Part shown: one piece after another, positions 24,824 to 34,523 of the stretch
Layout: the number at the start of each line of letters is the position of its first letter
Numbering within the stretch: position 1 is the stretch's first letter
From: Planctomycetaceae bacterium
Lineage (GTDB): Bacteria > Planctomycetota > Planctomycetia > Pirellulales > Pirellulaceae
Length of the DNA stretch: 64,000 bases
Direction: 5' to 3'
Assembly: GCA_012729315.1 (NCBI GenBank)
Contig: JAAYDI010000163.1
Span: forward strand, 1-64,000
Translations under genes and position numbers: made by a program
The notes under the pieces: model-generated
Told to the model about the DNA's origin: nothing
Seen by the model: the letters and a program-made list of their open reading frames with translations, nothing else
Database searches by the model: none

Positions 24824-27634
24824 ATGTGGCGCTGCATACGATGGCTGGTGTTGTCGGGGATGTTGGTCTCATTGCACGGGGTGTCCGCAGAAGACGCGTT
24901 CTACGCCGTGCCGTTGGGCGAGCTCGAACTGCAGGAGGGCACGCTGCCGACTCAGGAGGAAGGGACGTGGCGCGACAGGCAGCTGTGGCGTTTGAAGCCT
25001 CCGTACGTGATCCTCGACGGGGACGGGGAGGCATACGTCAACCATGACGCGGTTTCTCATCAGGTTTCGCCGGGTGAGCGGCTGGAAGGTTCCGAGCGGT
25101 GGGCACTGCGCACGATAGTCTTGCGTACGGCCGCGCCGCGCGAGGTGACCGGTCGGTTATACGTACCGACGTCGGACGGCCGGCAGATGGTGCAGGTCCG
25201 GTTCAAGGTGCCTGCCAGCCGGGCGAATCGCGATGCGCGCGAGCCGTTCTATCAGCAGAAGAAGGCGCACTTTGACTGGCTGCTGGGGCAGGGGCTACCG
25301 GGCGCGGCATGGTTTCGGCACGAAATGCGGCAGGCGCAACGGGCGCTGGGAGAACAGCCGGGTGATGTGGCCGCGGACGAGTCGCCGGCGTGGGCCAGTC
25401 GCGGCGCTCGGGCCGGCGAGCTGGCAGACACGTACGCGCTGTTTACCGGCGGACGCGCGATGAGTGAGAACCTGCAGCTCGATCGCGTGCTGAATGCGGA
25501 TCGGCAGGGGCAGCAGACGGTCGAGCTGAGTTCGCTCGAGGGTATCACGATCCGCGAGATCGACTGGAAGCCGCTGATCAAGGACCTCCAGCCGGAGCTG
25601 GATCCGCTGGCGGCCCGCATTCCGGCTGATCAGCATGCCGTGTTCTTCCCGTCATTTGATGCGGCGGTGGCGGTCTTCGACGAACTGACGGCCCACAGTG
25701 CGCTGGTGCTTGAGCTGGCGGAGCCGCGGTCGACCAGCGCGCGTACGTTCGAGCGGTACCAGAGGCAGTTGTGCCTGCCGGTCACGGGCTTGGCGCGGCT
25801 GTTGGGCCCGGCGGTCGTGCGGAGCGTCGCGATCACAGGTTCGGACCCGTACTTCCGCACTGGCACGGATGTGGCGGTGCTGTTCGAAGCGGTTGACCCT
25901 GCCGCGCTCGACGCATTGCTGGCGGCGCAGGCCGGTCTGCTGGCCGGGCAGGACGCTGCCGCTCAGGCGGTGCAGGGGGAGGTGGACGGCCTGGCGTACC
26001 AGGGACTGGTGACGCCGGACCGCAGCATCTGCAGCTACCGGGCGCGGCGAGACAATCTGGTGATCGTCACGAACTCGCTGTACCAGCTGCGTCAGTTGGC
26101 ACGCGTCAGCGCGGAGCAGGTGCAGTCGCTGGTTGCGCTGGACGAGTACGTGTTCTTCCGCCAGCGCTATCCGCGGCAGGACGCCGGGGAGACGGCGTGG
26201 CTGTTCCTGAGCGATGCGACGATCCGTCGCTGGTGCGGACCGCAGTGGCGGATCGGTGTTTCGCGGCGGACACGCGACGTCGCGGTCGTCGCCGAGATTC
26301 AGGCCAGCCAGCTGGACCGGCTGGTGGCGGGCCAGGTGCAGCCCGGTCCGCTGTATACGGACCTGCCGCTGGGAGACCAGGCGGAGCTGACGCTCACCTC
26401 CCAGGGCGTGCATTGTTCGACGGCCGGCTCGCTGGCCTTCATGACGCCGATTGCGGAGCTGAACATGGACCGGGTGACCCCGGCGGAGGCCGACGCCTAC
26501 CGGGCCTGGCGCGACCGCTATCAGCAGAACTGGCGGTGGGCGTTCGATCCGATTGCGCTGCGGATGGGTGTGGGGCCGCGGCAGGTGTCTGCGGACCTGA
26601 CCATCATGCCGTTGATCTGGGGCACCGAGTATCGCCAGCTGATCTCCGTCTCGCAGGGCACTGCCCTGGCGGCCGACGCCGGCGACCCGCACGATGCGCT
26701 GGTGCACGCCGTGCTGGCGCTCAACCCGCAATCCGAAACGCTGCGGCGGCAGGCGAACTTCGTGCAGATAATGACCGGCGGCGCGCAGCTGGACTCGTTG
26801 GGTTGGCTGGGTTCATCCGTTGCGGCGTACCTCGATGACGATCCGTTCTGGGAGGTCTTGGCGCAGGTTGAGCCGGACCAGCGCGAGGCGTTCCTGAAAC
26901 GGCGCGGGTGGTGCATGCCGCTGGCAGTGCGCGCCGAGGTGTCCAGTGGCGTGAAGCTGACCGCGTTTCTGGCGGCCGTGCGCGGGTTCCTCGAACAGGC
27001 GGCGCCCGGCATGCTCCACTGGGAATCGTTGACGTACCATGAGCAGCCGTACGTGCGGGTCACGCCGACGCCGCGCGCTGCCGGCCAGTCCGATGAGATG
27101 CAGAATTCGGCGATCTACTACAGCGCCTCCGGCCAGTCGCTGGTGGTGTCGCTCAGCGAGGACGTGTTGAAACGGGCCATCGATCGGGAAGCGGAGCGTG
27201 GGCAGCGCGCGGCGGCGGGGCAGGAGCCGCCGCAGCCGGCGCACGCGTGGCTCGGATCGAACCTGGCGCTGCAGGTCGACCAGAAGGCGCTGCAGGTGCT
27301 CTCTAATCTGGGCCGCCAGGAATACCAGACACGGATGCAGACGCTGGCTTGGGGTAACCTGCCGATTCTCAATGCGTGGAAGCACCGCTATCCCGACCAG
27401 GATCCGGTCGACCTCCACGAGCGCTACTGGCATACGGCGCTGGTCTGTCCAGGTGGCGGCCAGTATGTCTGGAACGAGCAGTGGCAGACGATGGAATCGA
27501 CTGTTTACGGATGCCCGGCTGCGCCCCGCTCAGGTCCGATTGCGGCGGCCGCGTTGTCGGCCGTCAAACGCGGCAGCTTTGGTGTCACGTTCGAGGAGCA
27601 GGGGCTGCGCGCGCGGGTGGTGCTCGACCGCTGA
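24824..27634 (+). CDS. Large secreted hypothetical protein (DUF3352-like)
   Basis: A 936-residue exported protein: a short signal peptide (RWLVLSGMLVSLHGVSA) precedes ED. The sequence alternates alpha/beta segments and resembles DUF3352-type planctomycete proteins, e.g. PADQHAVFFPSFDAAVAVFDEL and later FLAAVRGFLEQAAPGMLHWE. No active-site motif is visible and its role is unknown. ATG 24824 has GGGGAGGA upstream. The kinase gene follows 134 bp later on the same strand. Confidence 0.8.
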   Translation: MWRCIRWLVLSGMLVSLHGVSAEDAFYAVPLGELELQEGTLPTQEEGTWRDRQLWRLKPPYVILDGDGEAYVNHDAVSHQVSPGERLEGSERWALRTIVLRTAAPREVTGRLYVPTSDGRQMVQVRFKVPASRANRDAREPFYQQKKAHFDWLLGQGLPGAAWFRHEMRQAQRALGEQPGDVAADESPAWASRGARAGELADTYALFTGGRAMSENLQLDRVLNADRQGQQTVELSSLEGITIREIDWKPLIKDLQPELDPLAARIPADQHAVFFPSFDAAVAVFDELTAHSALVLELAEPRSTSARTFERYQRQLCLPVTGLARLLGPAVVRSVAITGSDPYFRTGTDVAVLFEAVDPAALDALLAAQAGLLAGQDAAAQAVQGEVDGLAYQGLVTPDRSICSYRARRDNLVIVTNSLYQLRQLARVSAEQVQSLVALDEYVFFRQRYPRQDAGETAWLFLSDATIRRWCGPQWRIGVSRRTRDVAVVAEIQASQLDRLVAGQVQPGPLYTDLPLGDQAELTLTSQGVHCSTAGSLAFMTPIAELNMDRVTPAEADAYRAWRDRYQQNWRWAFDPIALRMGVGPRQVSADLTIMPLIWGTEYRQLISVSQGTALAADAGDPHDALVHAVLALNPQSETLRRQANFVQIMTGGAQLDSLGWLGSSVAAYLDDDPFWEVLAQVEPDQREAFLKRRGWCMPLAVRAEVSSGVKLTAFLAAVRGFLEQAAPGMLHWESLTYHEQPYVRVTPTPRAAGQSDEMQNSAIYYSASGQSLVVSLSEDVLKRAIDREAERGQRAAAGQEPPQPAHAWLGSNLALQVDQKALQVLSNLGRQEYQTRMQTLAWGNLPILNAWKHRYPDQDPVDLHERYWHTALVCPGGGQYVWNEQWQTMESTVYGCPAAPRSGPIAAAALSAVKRGSFGVTFEEQGLRARVVLDR

Positions 27635-27768
27635 ACGCACGCTCGGCGCGGAGTCAGCCGGACGCGGAGGACGGACCGGGATGCCGCTCCTCCGCGGGCC
27701 GGGCGACGGCCTCGGCGACGCTCCGCGGGCCGCCTTTCGGTGAAGGGCATTTTTGATACGATAGCGGC

Positions 27769-29967
27769 ATGAGCTATGACTTTACGGTGTCGCAATCGGG
27801 AGACGACGAGCGTCAGGCGCGGGAGTTGAGTTTGCGCCACACGCGGCCGCCGACGCAGATACCGGGTTACGATCTGACACGTTTTCTCGGGTCGGGTGCG
27901 TACGGCGAGGTGTGGATCGGGCTGGATCGCAACACCGGGCGGCAGGTCGCCGTGAAGTTCTACCAGCATCGTGGCGGCGTGGATTGGACCCTGCTGTCGC
28001 GCGAGGTCGAGAAGCTGGTGCTGCTGTCCACCGACCGCTACGTCGTCCAGCTGCTGGATGTCGGCTGGGAGGCCGATCCTCCCTACTACGTGATGGAATA
28101 CATCGAGAGCGGGTCACTCGAGCAGCTGATTCAGAAGAATGACGGGCGGACGGTCGAACAGATCGTGGAGCTGTTCCGGGAGATTGTGATCGGGCTCAAT
28201 CACGCCCACGCCAAGGGGATCCTGCACTGCGATCTCAAGCCGGCCAACGTCCTGCTGGACCAGGATGCCAAGCCGAGGCTGGCCGACTTCGGTCAGTCCC
28301 GGCTGACGCACGAGCAGACTCCGTCGCTCGGTACGCTGTTCTACATGGCGCCGGAACAGGCGGATCTGAAGGCGGTGCCCGACGCGCGCTGGGACGTGTA
28401 TGCGCTGGGCGCCATCCTCTACTGCATGCTGGTGGGCAAGCCGCCGCATCTGCACGATGAGTTGTTGCGGCGGATTGAATCGGCGACCGATCTGCCCACG
28501 CGTCTGCGGGTGTACCGCCAGTGGATTGTCAGCCACAAAGCGCCGGACGAACACCGCAAGGTGGCGGGTGTGGACCGCGCGCTGGCTGGCATCGTCGACC
28601 GCTGCCTGGCCCCCCATCCGTCGAAGCGGTTCGCCAACGTGCAGGAGGTGCTCGATGCGCTGCGGGCACGCGACCATGCGCGTGCCCGCCGCCCCCTGCT
28701 GCTGCTCGGCGGACTCGGGCCGCTGCTGCTGCTGGCCGTGATGTCCTACAGCGGGTACACGATCTATCGCAGTGCGCTCGAGGAGTCGGAGAAGACGGTG
28801 ATCCAGGGGGCGTACAACAGCAATGCGATTGCGGCTCGCTGGGTGGCCGACGGCGTGGCGACGGAAGTCGAGCGGTATTACCGCGCGGTGGACCGAGTGG
28901 CGCGCGACGCGGAACTGCGACAGCGGATCGCGGAGACCACCGCCGCGCTGCCGCAACTGCTCAGCCGACTGGCGGATCCGCAGCTGTCGGAGGACGAGCT
29001 GCGGGCGTTGCGGAGCGAGTTTGAACGCCACCCGGCGCGCCAGCAGCTTCAGCAGAAGATGACGTTGCTCATGGACGACCCCGAGCTGCCGGAAGTGGCC
29101 AGCTGGTTCGTGTGCGACGAGCGCGGGACGCACCTGGCGGGCGAGTTCCGGCCGGTCACGCGGTCGACGGTCGGCGTCAACTTCGCCAGCCGCACGTACT
29201 GTTACGGTGGACTGCGCGATCTGCCGGACCGCAAAGAGCGCCCCATGCCCGACGCCCATGTGACACAGACCAGCCTGTCGGCCCCGTTCTTCAGCCGCGC
29301 CACCCAACGCTGGAAGATCGCCGTGTCGACGCCGCTGTTCCGCGACGACGACCCGCGGCAGCTGCTGGGCGTGCTGGTGCTCACACGCGATGTCGGCGAC
29401 TTCATGAGCTTCCAGGCCACCGACACCCGCTTCGCCGTGCTGGTCGATGGGCGGGATAACGGATACCGGGGCATGGTGCTGGACCACCCGTGGCTCACGA
29501 AAAGCTACAGTACACAGGCCGGGCTGAGTGACGTCGACAAGTATCGCATCGCCTTCGAATCGATCACGCCCGATCACTGCGAGCACGAGGATCCGCTCGA
29601 CGGCTCAGGCAGTCAGGCCCGCGGCCGCAAGTGGATTGCCGCCGTGGCACCGGTCAGTATCCACAACGGGCATCGCAGTGAGGCGATCGTCGATACCGGC
29701 CTGATGGTGCTGATCCAGGAGGACAAGGACACGGCCACCGAGCCGGTGCAGGACCTGGGGCACACCCTGGCGGTCAAAGGTATCCAGGCGATCGCCGGCT
29801 TCTTCCTGGTGGTGGGGCTGCTGTGGTGCTTCGTCCTGCGCGTGCAGGGGGGGAGGCACTGGTGGCGACGCCCCCCATTCACGCCGGGCTCATCCCTCGC
29901 CACTCCCACGCCGGCCTATACACGCTCCACGGCCGCCGAACGCGGCGCCGAAGCCCGCCAGCCGTAG
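27769..29967 (+). CDS. Membrane Ser/Thr kinase with extracytoplasmic Cache-like sensor
   Basis: A 732-residue sensor kinase. The cytoplasmic kinase domain (about 34-300) shows G-loop LGSGAYGEV (40-48), Lys63 in AVK, the catalytic loop HCDLKPANVLL (153-163), ADFGQSR (172-178) and YMAPEQ (192-197). The residue before the catalytic Asp is Cys, not Arg, so it is a non-RD kinase. A membrane helix (about 309-331) leads to an outside domain with dCache-like motifs (FASRTYCYGG; APFFSRATQRWKIAVSTPLF), then a second helix (about 668-692) and a short tail. No cognate phosphatase or substrate gene is adjacent. Confidence 0.93.
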   Translation: MSYDFTVSQSGDDERQARELSLRHTRPPTQIPGYDLTRFLGSGAYGEVWIGLDRNTGRQVAVKFYQHRGGVDWTLLSREVEKLVLLSTDRYVVQLLDVGWEADPPYYVMEYIESGSLEQLIQKNDGRTVEQIVELFREIVIGLNHAHAKGILHCDLKPANVLLDQDAKPRLADFGQSRLTHEQTPSLGTLFYMAPEQADLKAVPDARWDVYALGAILYCMLVGKPPHLHDELLRRIESATDLPTRLRVYRQWIVSHKAPDEHRKVAGVDRALAGIVDRCLAPHPSKRFANVQEVLDALRARDHARARRPLLLLGGLGPLLLLAVMSYSGYTIYRSALEESEKTVIQGAYNSNAIAARWVADGVATEVERYYRAVDRVARDAELRQRIAETTAALPQLLSRLADPQLSEDELRALRSEFERHPARQQLQQKMTLLMDDPELPEVASWFVCDERGTHLAGEFRPVTRSTVGVNFASRTYCYGGLRDLPDRKERPMPDAHVTQTSLSAPFFSRATQRWKIAVSTPLFRDDDPRQLLGVLVLTRDVGDFMSFQATDTRFAVLVDGRDNGYRGMVLDHPWLTKSYSTQAGLSDVDKYRIAFESITPDHCEHEDPLDGSGSQARGRKWIAAVAPVSIHNGHRSEAIVDTGLMVLIQEDKDTATEPVQDLGHTLAVKGIQAIAGFFLVVGLLWCFVLRVQGGRHWWRRPPFTPGSSLATPTPAYTRSTAAERGAEARQP

Positions 29968-30011
29968 ACACGCACCGACTGCCCGGCCGGCTACGCCACC
30001 GGATGCCGCGG

Positions 30012-31226
30012 TCACGGAGCCACACGCGGGACGGCGCGATGGGCGTCCGCCAGCAGGATGCACGAGTCCGCTTGGCGGCTCAGATGGTCGATCTCGTCGC
30101 GCGACGTGATGCAGCCGATCCCCAGCGATTCGACCGTGCTGCCATCCAGGTCGCTCAACAGATAGATGTGCTGATGGTGGCGGTGTTCGAGCAACAGTCT
30201 GGCCGGCAGCGCGTCTTCCGACCGGTCGTGCTGCAGACGCCGCCACAAGCGGTCTTCGTCCGTACTGCGCGCCAGACGCCGCAGCGCGGGGCCCAACTGC
30301 CGCTGCAGTCCCGTGCACAGCACGATCGTGCCGGTGTCGGTACACACTTCCGACGCCCCGTGCAACGCCCGGCCGAAGTTCTCCCAGCTCTGTTCGGCGT
30401 CCTCCCCGGCAATGGCCGCCACTACCAGACTGGCTTTCGATCGGAACTGCCGGGACCAGGCGGCTTCCGCCAGCTGGGCCCCGCGCGTCGCCACCTCGGA
30501 GACCAGCCCGGCCAGGATGTGCCGGATCGAATTGCCGGGCCCAGCGACGATCTGAATCGTCAGTTGCAGCCCCAGCAGCCATGCCACCTCGTCGGCCTCG
30601 TCGTGCCGCCTCCGGCGTTCCACCGCTCGCATGGTGGACGAAAGCGTGCGAAACCGCTCCCGCGCCGACTCGTCCGCAAACAACGGAAAGAGCCCGCTGT
30701 GCAGCCCCGCGTAGCCGAGTGCCCCACGCGGCCTGAGCAGATTGACCGGCACGATCACGTCCGCCTCACACAGGTGCCGGTTGAGATAGATGGGCGCGGC
30801 GTCCTTCGCCGCCGCCAGATAACACAACGCTCCTTTGTCGCTCGGATCGTGGGTCCGAACAGTGACCGCCGCGGCGTCACCCGCCAACGCCTGGGCCCAC
30901 CCCGCGTCCGTGCCCGCTCCGTTGGCGGTCAGCACCACGATGTCGGCCGGGACCACTCCGCCACTGATCAACGTCCGCACCACCCCCGCCACGACGTGCG
31001 AGACCTGCGGCACCGCCGGATCCACCGGGATGGCCACCCGATCGCCAGGCACCACTGCCCGCACCAGCGGCGGATACCCGGCAGGGTCCTGCAACGCTGC
31101 CATCACTGCCGCCGTCGGATCGCTCACGATCTCGCCGGTCTCGCTGGCCGCGTTCGACACCAGCACCTCCGGCCGGATCTCCAACGACAGCATCGACGAC
31201 TTTCCATAGTGAAGCACGTGCGCCAT
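30012..31226 (-). CDS. LarA-like (DUF2088) protein lacking the usual nickel-site residues
   Basis: A 404-residue protein with the two-domain layout of nickel-dependent lactate racemase: VVPGDRVAIPVDPAVPQ where LarA has PGDxVxIxxxDxTRP, then NRHLCEADVIVPVNLLRPRGALGYAGLHSGLFPLF where LarA reads ..[29 protein letters not shown]. At that site the cofactor-binding His and Lys of LarA are replaced (RPR, LHSG), and the GxHR segment reads ANGAGTD. It is therefore probably not a racemase of the LarA type. Its tail (GCITSRDEIDHLSRQADSCILLADAHRAVP) is intact. Function unknown. Confidence 0.75.
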   Translation of the reverse strand: MAHVLHYGKSSMLSLEIRPEVLVSNAASETGEIVSDPTAAVMAALQDPAGYPPLVRAVVPGDRVAIPVDPAVPQVSHVVAGVVRTLISGGVVPADIVVLTANGAGTDAGWAQALAGDAAAVTVRTHDPSDKGALCYLAAAKDAAPIYLNRHLCEADVIVPVNLLRPRGALGYAGLHSGLFPLFADESARERFRTLSSTMRAVERRRRHDEADEVAWLLGLQLTIQIVAGPGNSIRHILAGLVSEVATRGAQLAEAAWSRQFRSKASLVVAAIAGEDAEQSWENFGRALHGASEVCTDTGTIVLCTGLQRQLGPALRRLARSTDEDRLWRRLQHDRSEDALPARLLLEHRHHQHIYLLSDLDGSTVESLGIGCITSRDEIDHLSRQADSCILLADAHRAVPRVAP

Positions 31227-31451
31227 GCGTTTTCCCCCACCCGCGCGACAGTCGTTGGTCGGCCCGTGTCAGTTTGTTGAAGAATTGTCTGCCAATAGCC
31301 GAATCAGTGAATCGTAGTGTTCGCTCTGCACGGCGGTCAAGCTGCGCGGAGTCGGGCACACGGGGAAGCTTGCGTGTCCTGGGAAACATTCGTTTCCGCC
31401 GTTCTGGGCCGGACACTGACGCGCGGAATGGGCCGTAGCGAAGGAGATGCT

Positions 31452-33887
31452 GTGGTGTTTTCTTGCCACTCGGTACGAGGTGTGCGCCGTTGGGGCGTCT
31501 TAACGAAGATGGTGCTGGTCGCAGGTGTGGCGGCAGCTGTTACCGGTTGCGGACGAGGGGGTGCCGAGCCGGGTGTTAAGCACCACCCAACGGCCGATAC
31601 GGTTCTGCGGGCGATGGTGGACGCCTATCAAGCGGCGGACGCTTACCAGGACCGCGCAGTGGTCTGTCTCAGCTATCGCCGTGACGGGCGCGACTTCAAG
31701 GACGAAGCGCCGCTGGCGGTCCGCTGGCAGGCCCCCAACCGCGTGCACGTGCAGGCCTATCAGGCGTACGTGGTGAGTGATGGCCAGCAGTTGTGCGCGC
31801 AAATCCGGGACGAGGCCACTCGCGATTTCGACGGTCAGCTTGCCCAGCGACGGGCTCCGGAGCGACTGGCGCTGGCCGATCTGTACGAGTACGATGAAGT
31901 CCTGTCGCTCGCCTTCCGCCAGGGCCTGACCGGGTACCCGTTGCAGCTGGATCTGTTGCTGGGGACCGAACCACTGGCCGTGTTGCGGTCGGATCAGGCG
32001 ACGCGTGAACTGCTCGAGCCGTCGATGCTTGACGGGCGTACTTGCCAGCGTGTGGCGATCGACACGCCGGACGGGCGGTTTGTGCTCTGGATCGACGAGG
32101 CCTCGCACGTGCTGCGGCGGGCCGAGTACCCGGCCGCCACGTTTGCGCGGGAGATTGCCGAGGATGTGGCGGTGGAGGAAGTGCGGCTGACGGCCGAGTT
32201 CCGCGGCGCGACCTTTGCCAACCGGCTTGCGGCCGACGCGTTTGCGATGCAGCGGCCGCCGCAGGCCAAGCAGGTCAAGAAGTTCGTGCCCCCGCCGCGC
32301 GAGATGCCCTCCGAGCTGATCGGCAAAACCACCAGCGCGTTCGCCTTTGCCGACCTGGCAGGCGGAACGGTTTCCAGCGACGCGCTGGGGGACAAGATCA
32401 AGGTGCTCCTGTGGTTCAACGATCATCCGGCGTGCCGCTCGAGCGTCCAGCAGCTCAATCAGGTCTACCAGCAGTACCGCCAACACTCGCGGGTAGCCAT
32501 CTATGCTGTCTGCACGGAGCCGGCCACGGTATCCGACGAGCAGATTGGGCAGCTGTTGCAACTGTGGCAGGTCGAGGTGCCGGGCGTCCGGGACGTGCAG
32601 GCTTTCGGTCGCGATCTGTTCCAGATCCCCTGGGCGCCCACCATGGTCGTGCTGGATGGCAACAACGTGCTGCACATCTTCGAGGTGGGCGCCAATCCGA
32701 ATCTGGTGGCCGAACTGCCGCAAGTGCTCGAACGGCTGGTCGCGGGAGAGAATCTGGCGGGAGAGATCCTGGACCAGTTCCACCAGGCCCGCGTCAAATA
32801 CGAACAGATGCTCGCACGCGGCGAACCGGACGCCCTGGACACCGCGCCCGATGGCGCACCGGTGGCCGCTGCCACCTCGCCCGGATTGCTGCGCCTCCGC
32901 CCCGCCTGGACCAGCACTGAGCTTACAGCGGCCGGCAATATCCTGGCCATCGATCAGGGCACCGGCGACACGACGTTCCTGGTCCACGATGGCTGGCGCT
33001 CGATCGTGGAACTCGCCGCCGACGGTCGCGTGACGGCCCGTCACGAACTCGATCTGCCGGATATGGCGGCCGTGAGCCAGTTGCAGTCAGCCCTGGATGG
33101 GCAGAACTCGCGATACTACGTCGCGTGGTCGCTGCGCAGCAATCAAGTACACGTGTTCGACGCGACGTGGCACCGCGTGCTCAGTTATCCCCCGTCGTCC
33201 GTGCCGCACGATGGCGTGCAGGACGCACTGCTGGCAGACTTGAACGCGGATGGAAAACTCGAACTGTGCGTGGGATTCTGGGGGGCCGCCGGAGTGCACT
33301 GTGTGACCCTGGACGGCACTCCGTTGTGGACCAGCAACCGTGTCTCGCATGTCTTCTCGCTCGCCGTCGCCCCCCGGGCAGACAACCCACATGTCTTGTG
33401 GGTGGCCACGGCCAGCGGCCAGGTCGTACCGCTGGATCAACATGGACAGACAGGGACCCTGGCCAATCCGAACGGTCAGCTGATCCACCACATCTACAGC
33501 ACCGGGGACGCCTCACACGGAGCTACGCCGTACTGCGGCATCGCCTACGGTACCGATGGCCGCCGACTCGCTCTGGGACTCACTCCGGAACCGCGGTCTC
33601 AGTGGCGCTATACGCTCCCGTCGGGGTCGTTTCCCAGCCAGATCCGCTTCGTCACCGCCGCAGCTCTGCTGGGCACCGAAGACAGGCAGTGGCTGATTGC
33701 CGGCCCCGAGGGAAGCCTCCACGTCGTGAGTCAGGACGGCAAGTTCACCGACTACTTCCACACCGGCAGCTCGCTGGCCGGCATCGCCGGTGGACACCAC
33801 GGGACGCACGGAGTGCTGGTGATCAGCACAGGACAGGACGTCCGGGCCTGGGAAGTCTCGCCACCCGAAACCGCCTCGCGTCACTAA
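31452..33887 (+). CDS. Lipoprotein: LolA-like domain, thioredoxin-like domain and beta-propeller-like C-terminus
   Basis: An 811-residue lipoprotein; lipobox TGC (VAAAVTGCGRGG) follows a hydrophobic leader. Residues about 40-270 resemble a LolA/DUF2092-type beta half-barrel, as in planctomycete redoxin fusions. Residues about 289-440 form a thioredoxin-like fold (KIKVLLWFNDHPACRSS...PWAPTMVVLDGNN) in which the redox motif is C-x-x-S, so one Cys is missing. The C-terminal 330 residues contain FG-GAP-like ADLNADGKLELCVGFWG and repeated blades. The GTG at 31452 has AAGGAG upstream; the frame reaches 31317 but that segment has no signal. Confidence 0.8.
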   Translation: MVFSCHSVRGVRRWGVLTKMVLVAGVAAAVTGCGRGGAEPGVKHHPTADTVLRAMVDAYQAADAYQDRAVVCLSYRRDGRDFKDEAPLAVRWQAPNRVHVQAYQAYVVSDGQQLCAQIRDEATRDFDGQLAQRRAPERLALADLYEYDEVLSLAFRQGLTGYPLQLDLLLGTEPLAVLRSDQATRELLEPSMLDGRTCQRVAIDTPDGRFVLWIDEASHVLRRAEYPAATFAREIAEDVAVEEVRLTAEFRGATFANRLAADAFAMQRPPQAKQVKKFVPPPREMPSELIGKTTSAFAFADLAGGTVSSDALGDKIKVLLWFNDHPACRSSVQQLNQVYQQYRQHSRVAIYAVCTEPATVSDEQIGQLLQLWQVEVPGVRDVQAFGRDLFQIPWAPTMVVLDGNNVLHIFEVGANPNLVAELPQVLERLVAGENLAGEILDQFHQARVKYEQMLARGEPDALDTAPDGAPVAAATSPGLLRLRPAWTSTELTAAGNILAIDQGTGDTTFLVHDGWRSIVELAADGRVTARHELDLPDMAAVSQLQSALDGQNSRYYVAWSLRSNQVHVFDATWHRVLSYPPSSVPHDGVQDALLADLNADGKLELCVGFWGAAGVHCVTLDGTPLWTSNRVSHVFSLAVAPRADNPHVLWVATASGQVVPLDQHGQTGTLANPNGQLIHHIYSTGDASHGATPYCGIAYGTDGRRLALGLTPEPRSQWRYTLPSGSFPSQIRFVTAAALLGTEDRQWLIAGPEGSLHVVSQDGKFTDYFHTGSSLAGIAGGHHGTHGVLVISTGQDVRAWEVSPPETASRH

Positions 33888-34523
33888 ATGAAATATACCG
33901 GCCACGCCCGAACCGGCTGACAACTGCACAACTGACAACCGCCCGGTCCGGACCAATCCGGTCGAAATGTGACTTCCTGGTGAGAATGGCACGGAGTTTG
34001 CTTGATTTCTGCCAGTGTTCGCTGGACTGGACGCTGACGAGGGGCCGGCACAGAGAAGAGCACGTAACGAAGGGGCCGGTTATTTGAGAGGCATCTGAGC
34101 ACGGCGATTCCGTTACGTCCGGCATACTCCGGCATATGGTCCTTTGATTCGCTCACGGAATAGCGAAACTGAGGCGGACAGAACAGAGGAAGAGGCGAGC
34201 TGAGAGGTAGCCGGAAGTGACTTCCGTGCGAAAGGCAGGCGAGAAGGGATCGTGTCCAGGAACGACTTCCCATCTCGCCTGTTTTGTTTTGCGCGCATCA
34301 AAATGCTGCATATGTATTGGAATGATACATCTGTTTCAGTCATAGGTGGGGTCTGTCCTGGAGGCAGTCGGAACGGTACTGGCGGCCGATTTCAGATGCG
34401 TGTAGCCCATCAGCGGGCAGAAAGCGGGCAGAAAGCGGGGCGGACGACATTGGTTTTCAGATCGATTAGAATCGTGGAGGGAATCACAGCAGCCTGAACG
34501 AACTCTCTGAGGGAGTGGCAGCC
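33888..34523. other. Gene-free region ending in a strong hairpin
   Basis: 636 bp without a gene. It contains a GGTCCGGACC palindrome (33945-33954), a CGGAAGT/ACTTCCG hairpin (34212-34226), the terminator at 34236-34291, a small ATGTAT/ATACAT dyad (34312-34330) and an 11-bp tandem repeat, GCGGGCAGAAA, near 34414. The segment before the terminator could carry a small RNA; no promoter was pinned down. Confidence 0.45.
34236..34291 (+). terminator. Intrinsic terminator-like hairpin with T-rich tail
   Basis: CAGGCGAGAAGGGA (34236-34249) pairs with TCCCATCTCGCCTG (34268-34281) at 13 of 14 positions. The loop itself contains a TCGT/ACGA pair, and TTTTGTTTTG follows. It ends a transcript coming from the left, about 350 bp beyond the stop of the lipoprotein gene. 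Confidence 0.75.
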
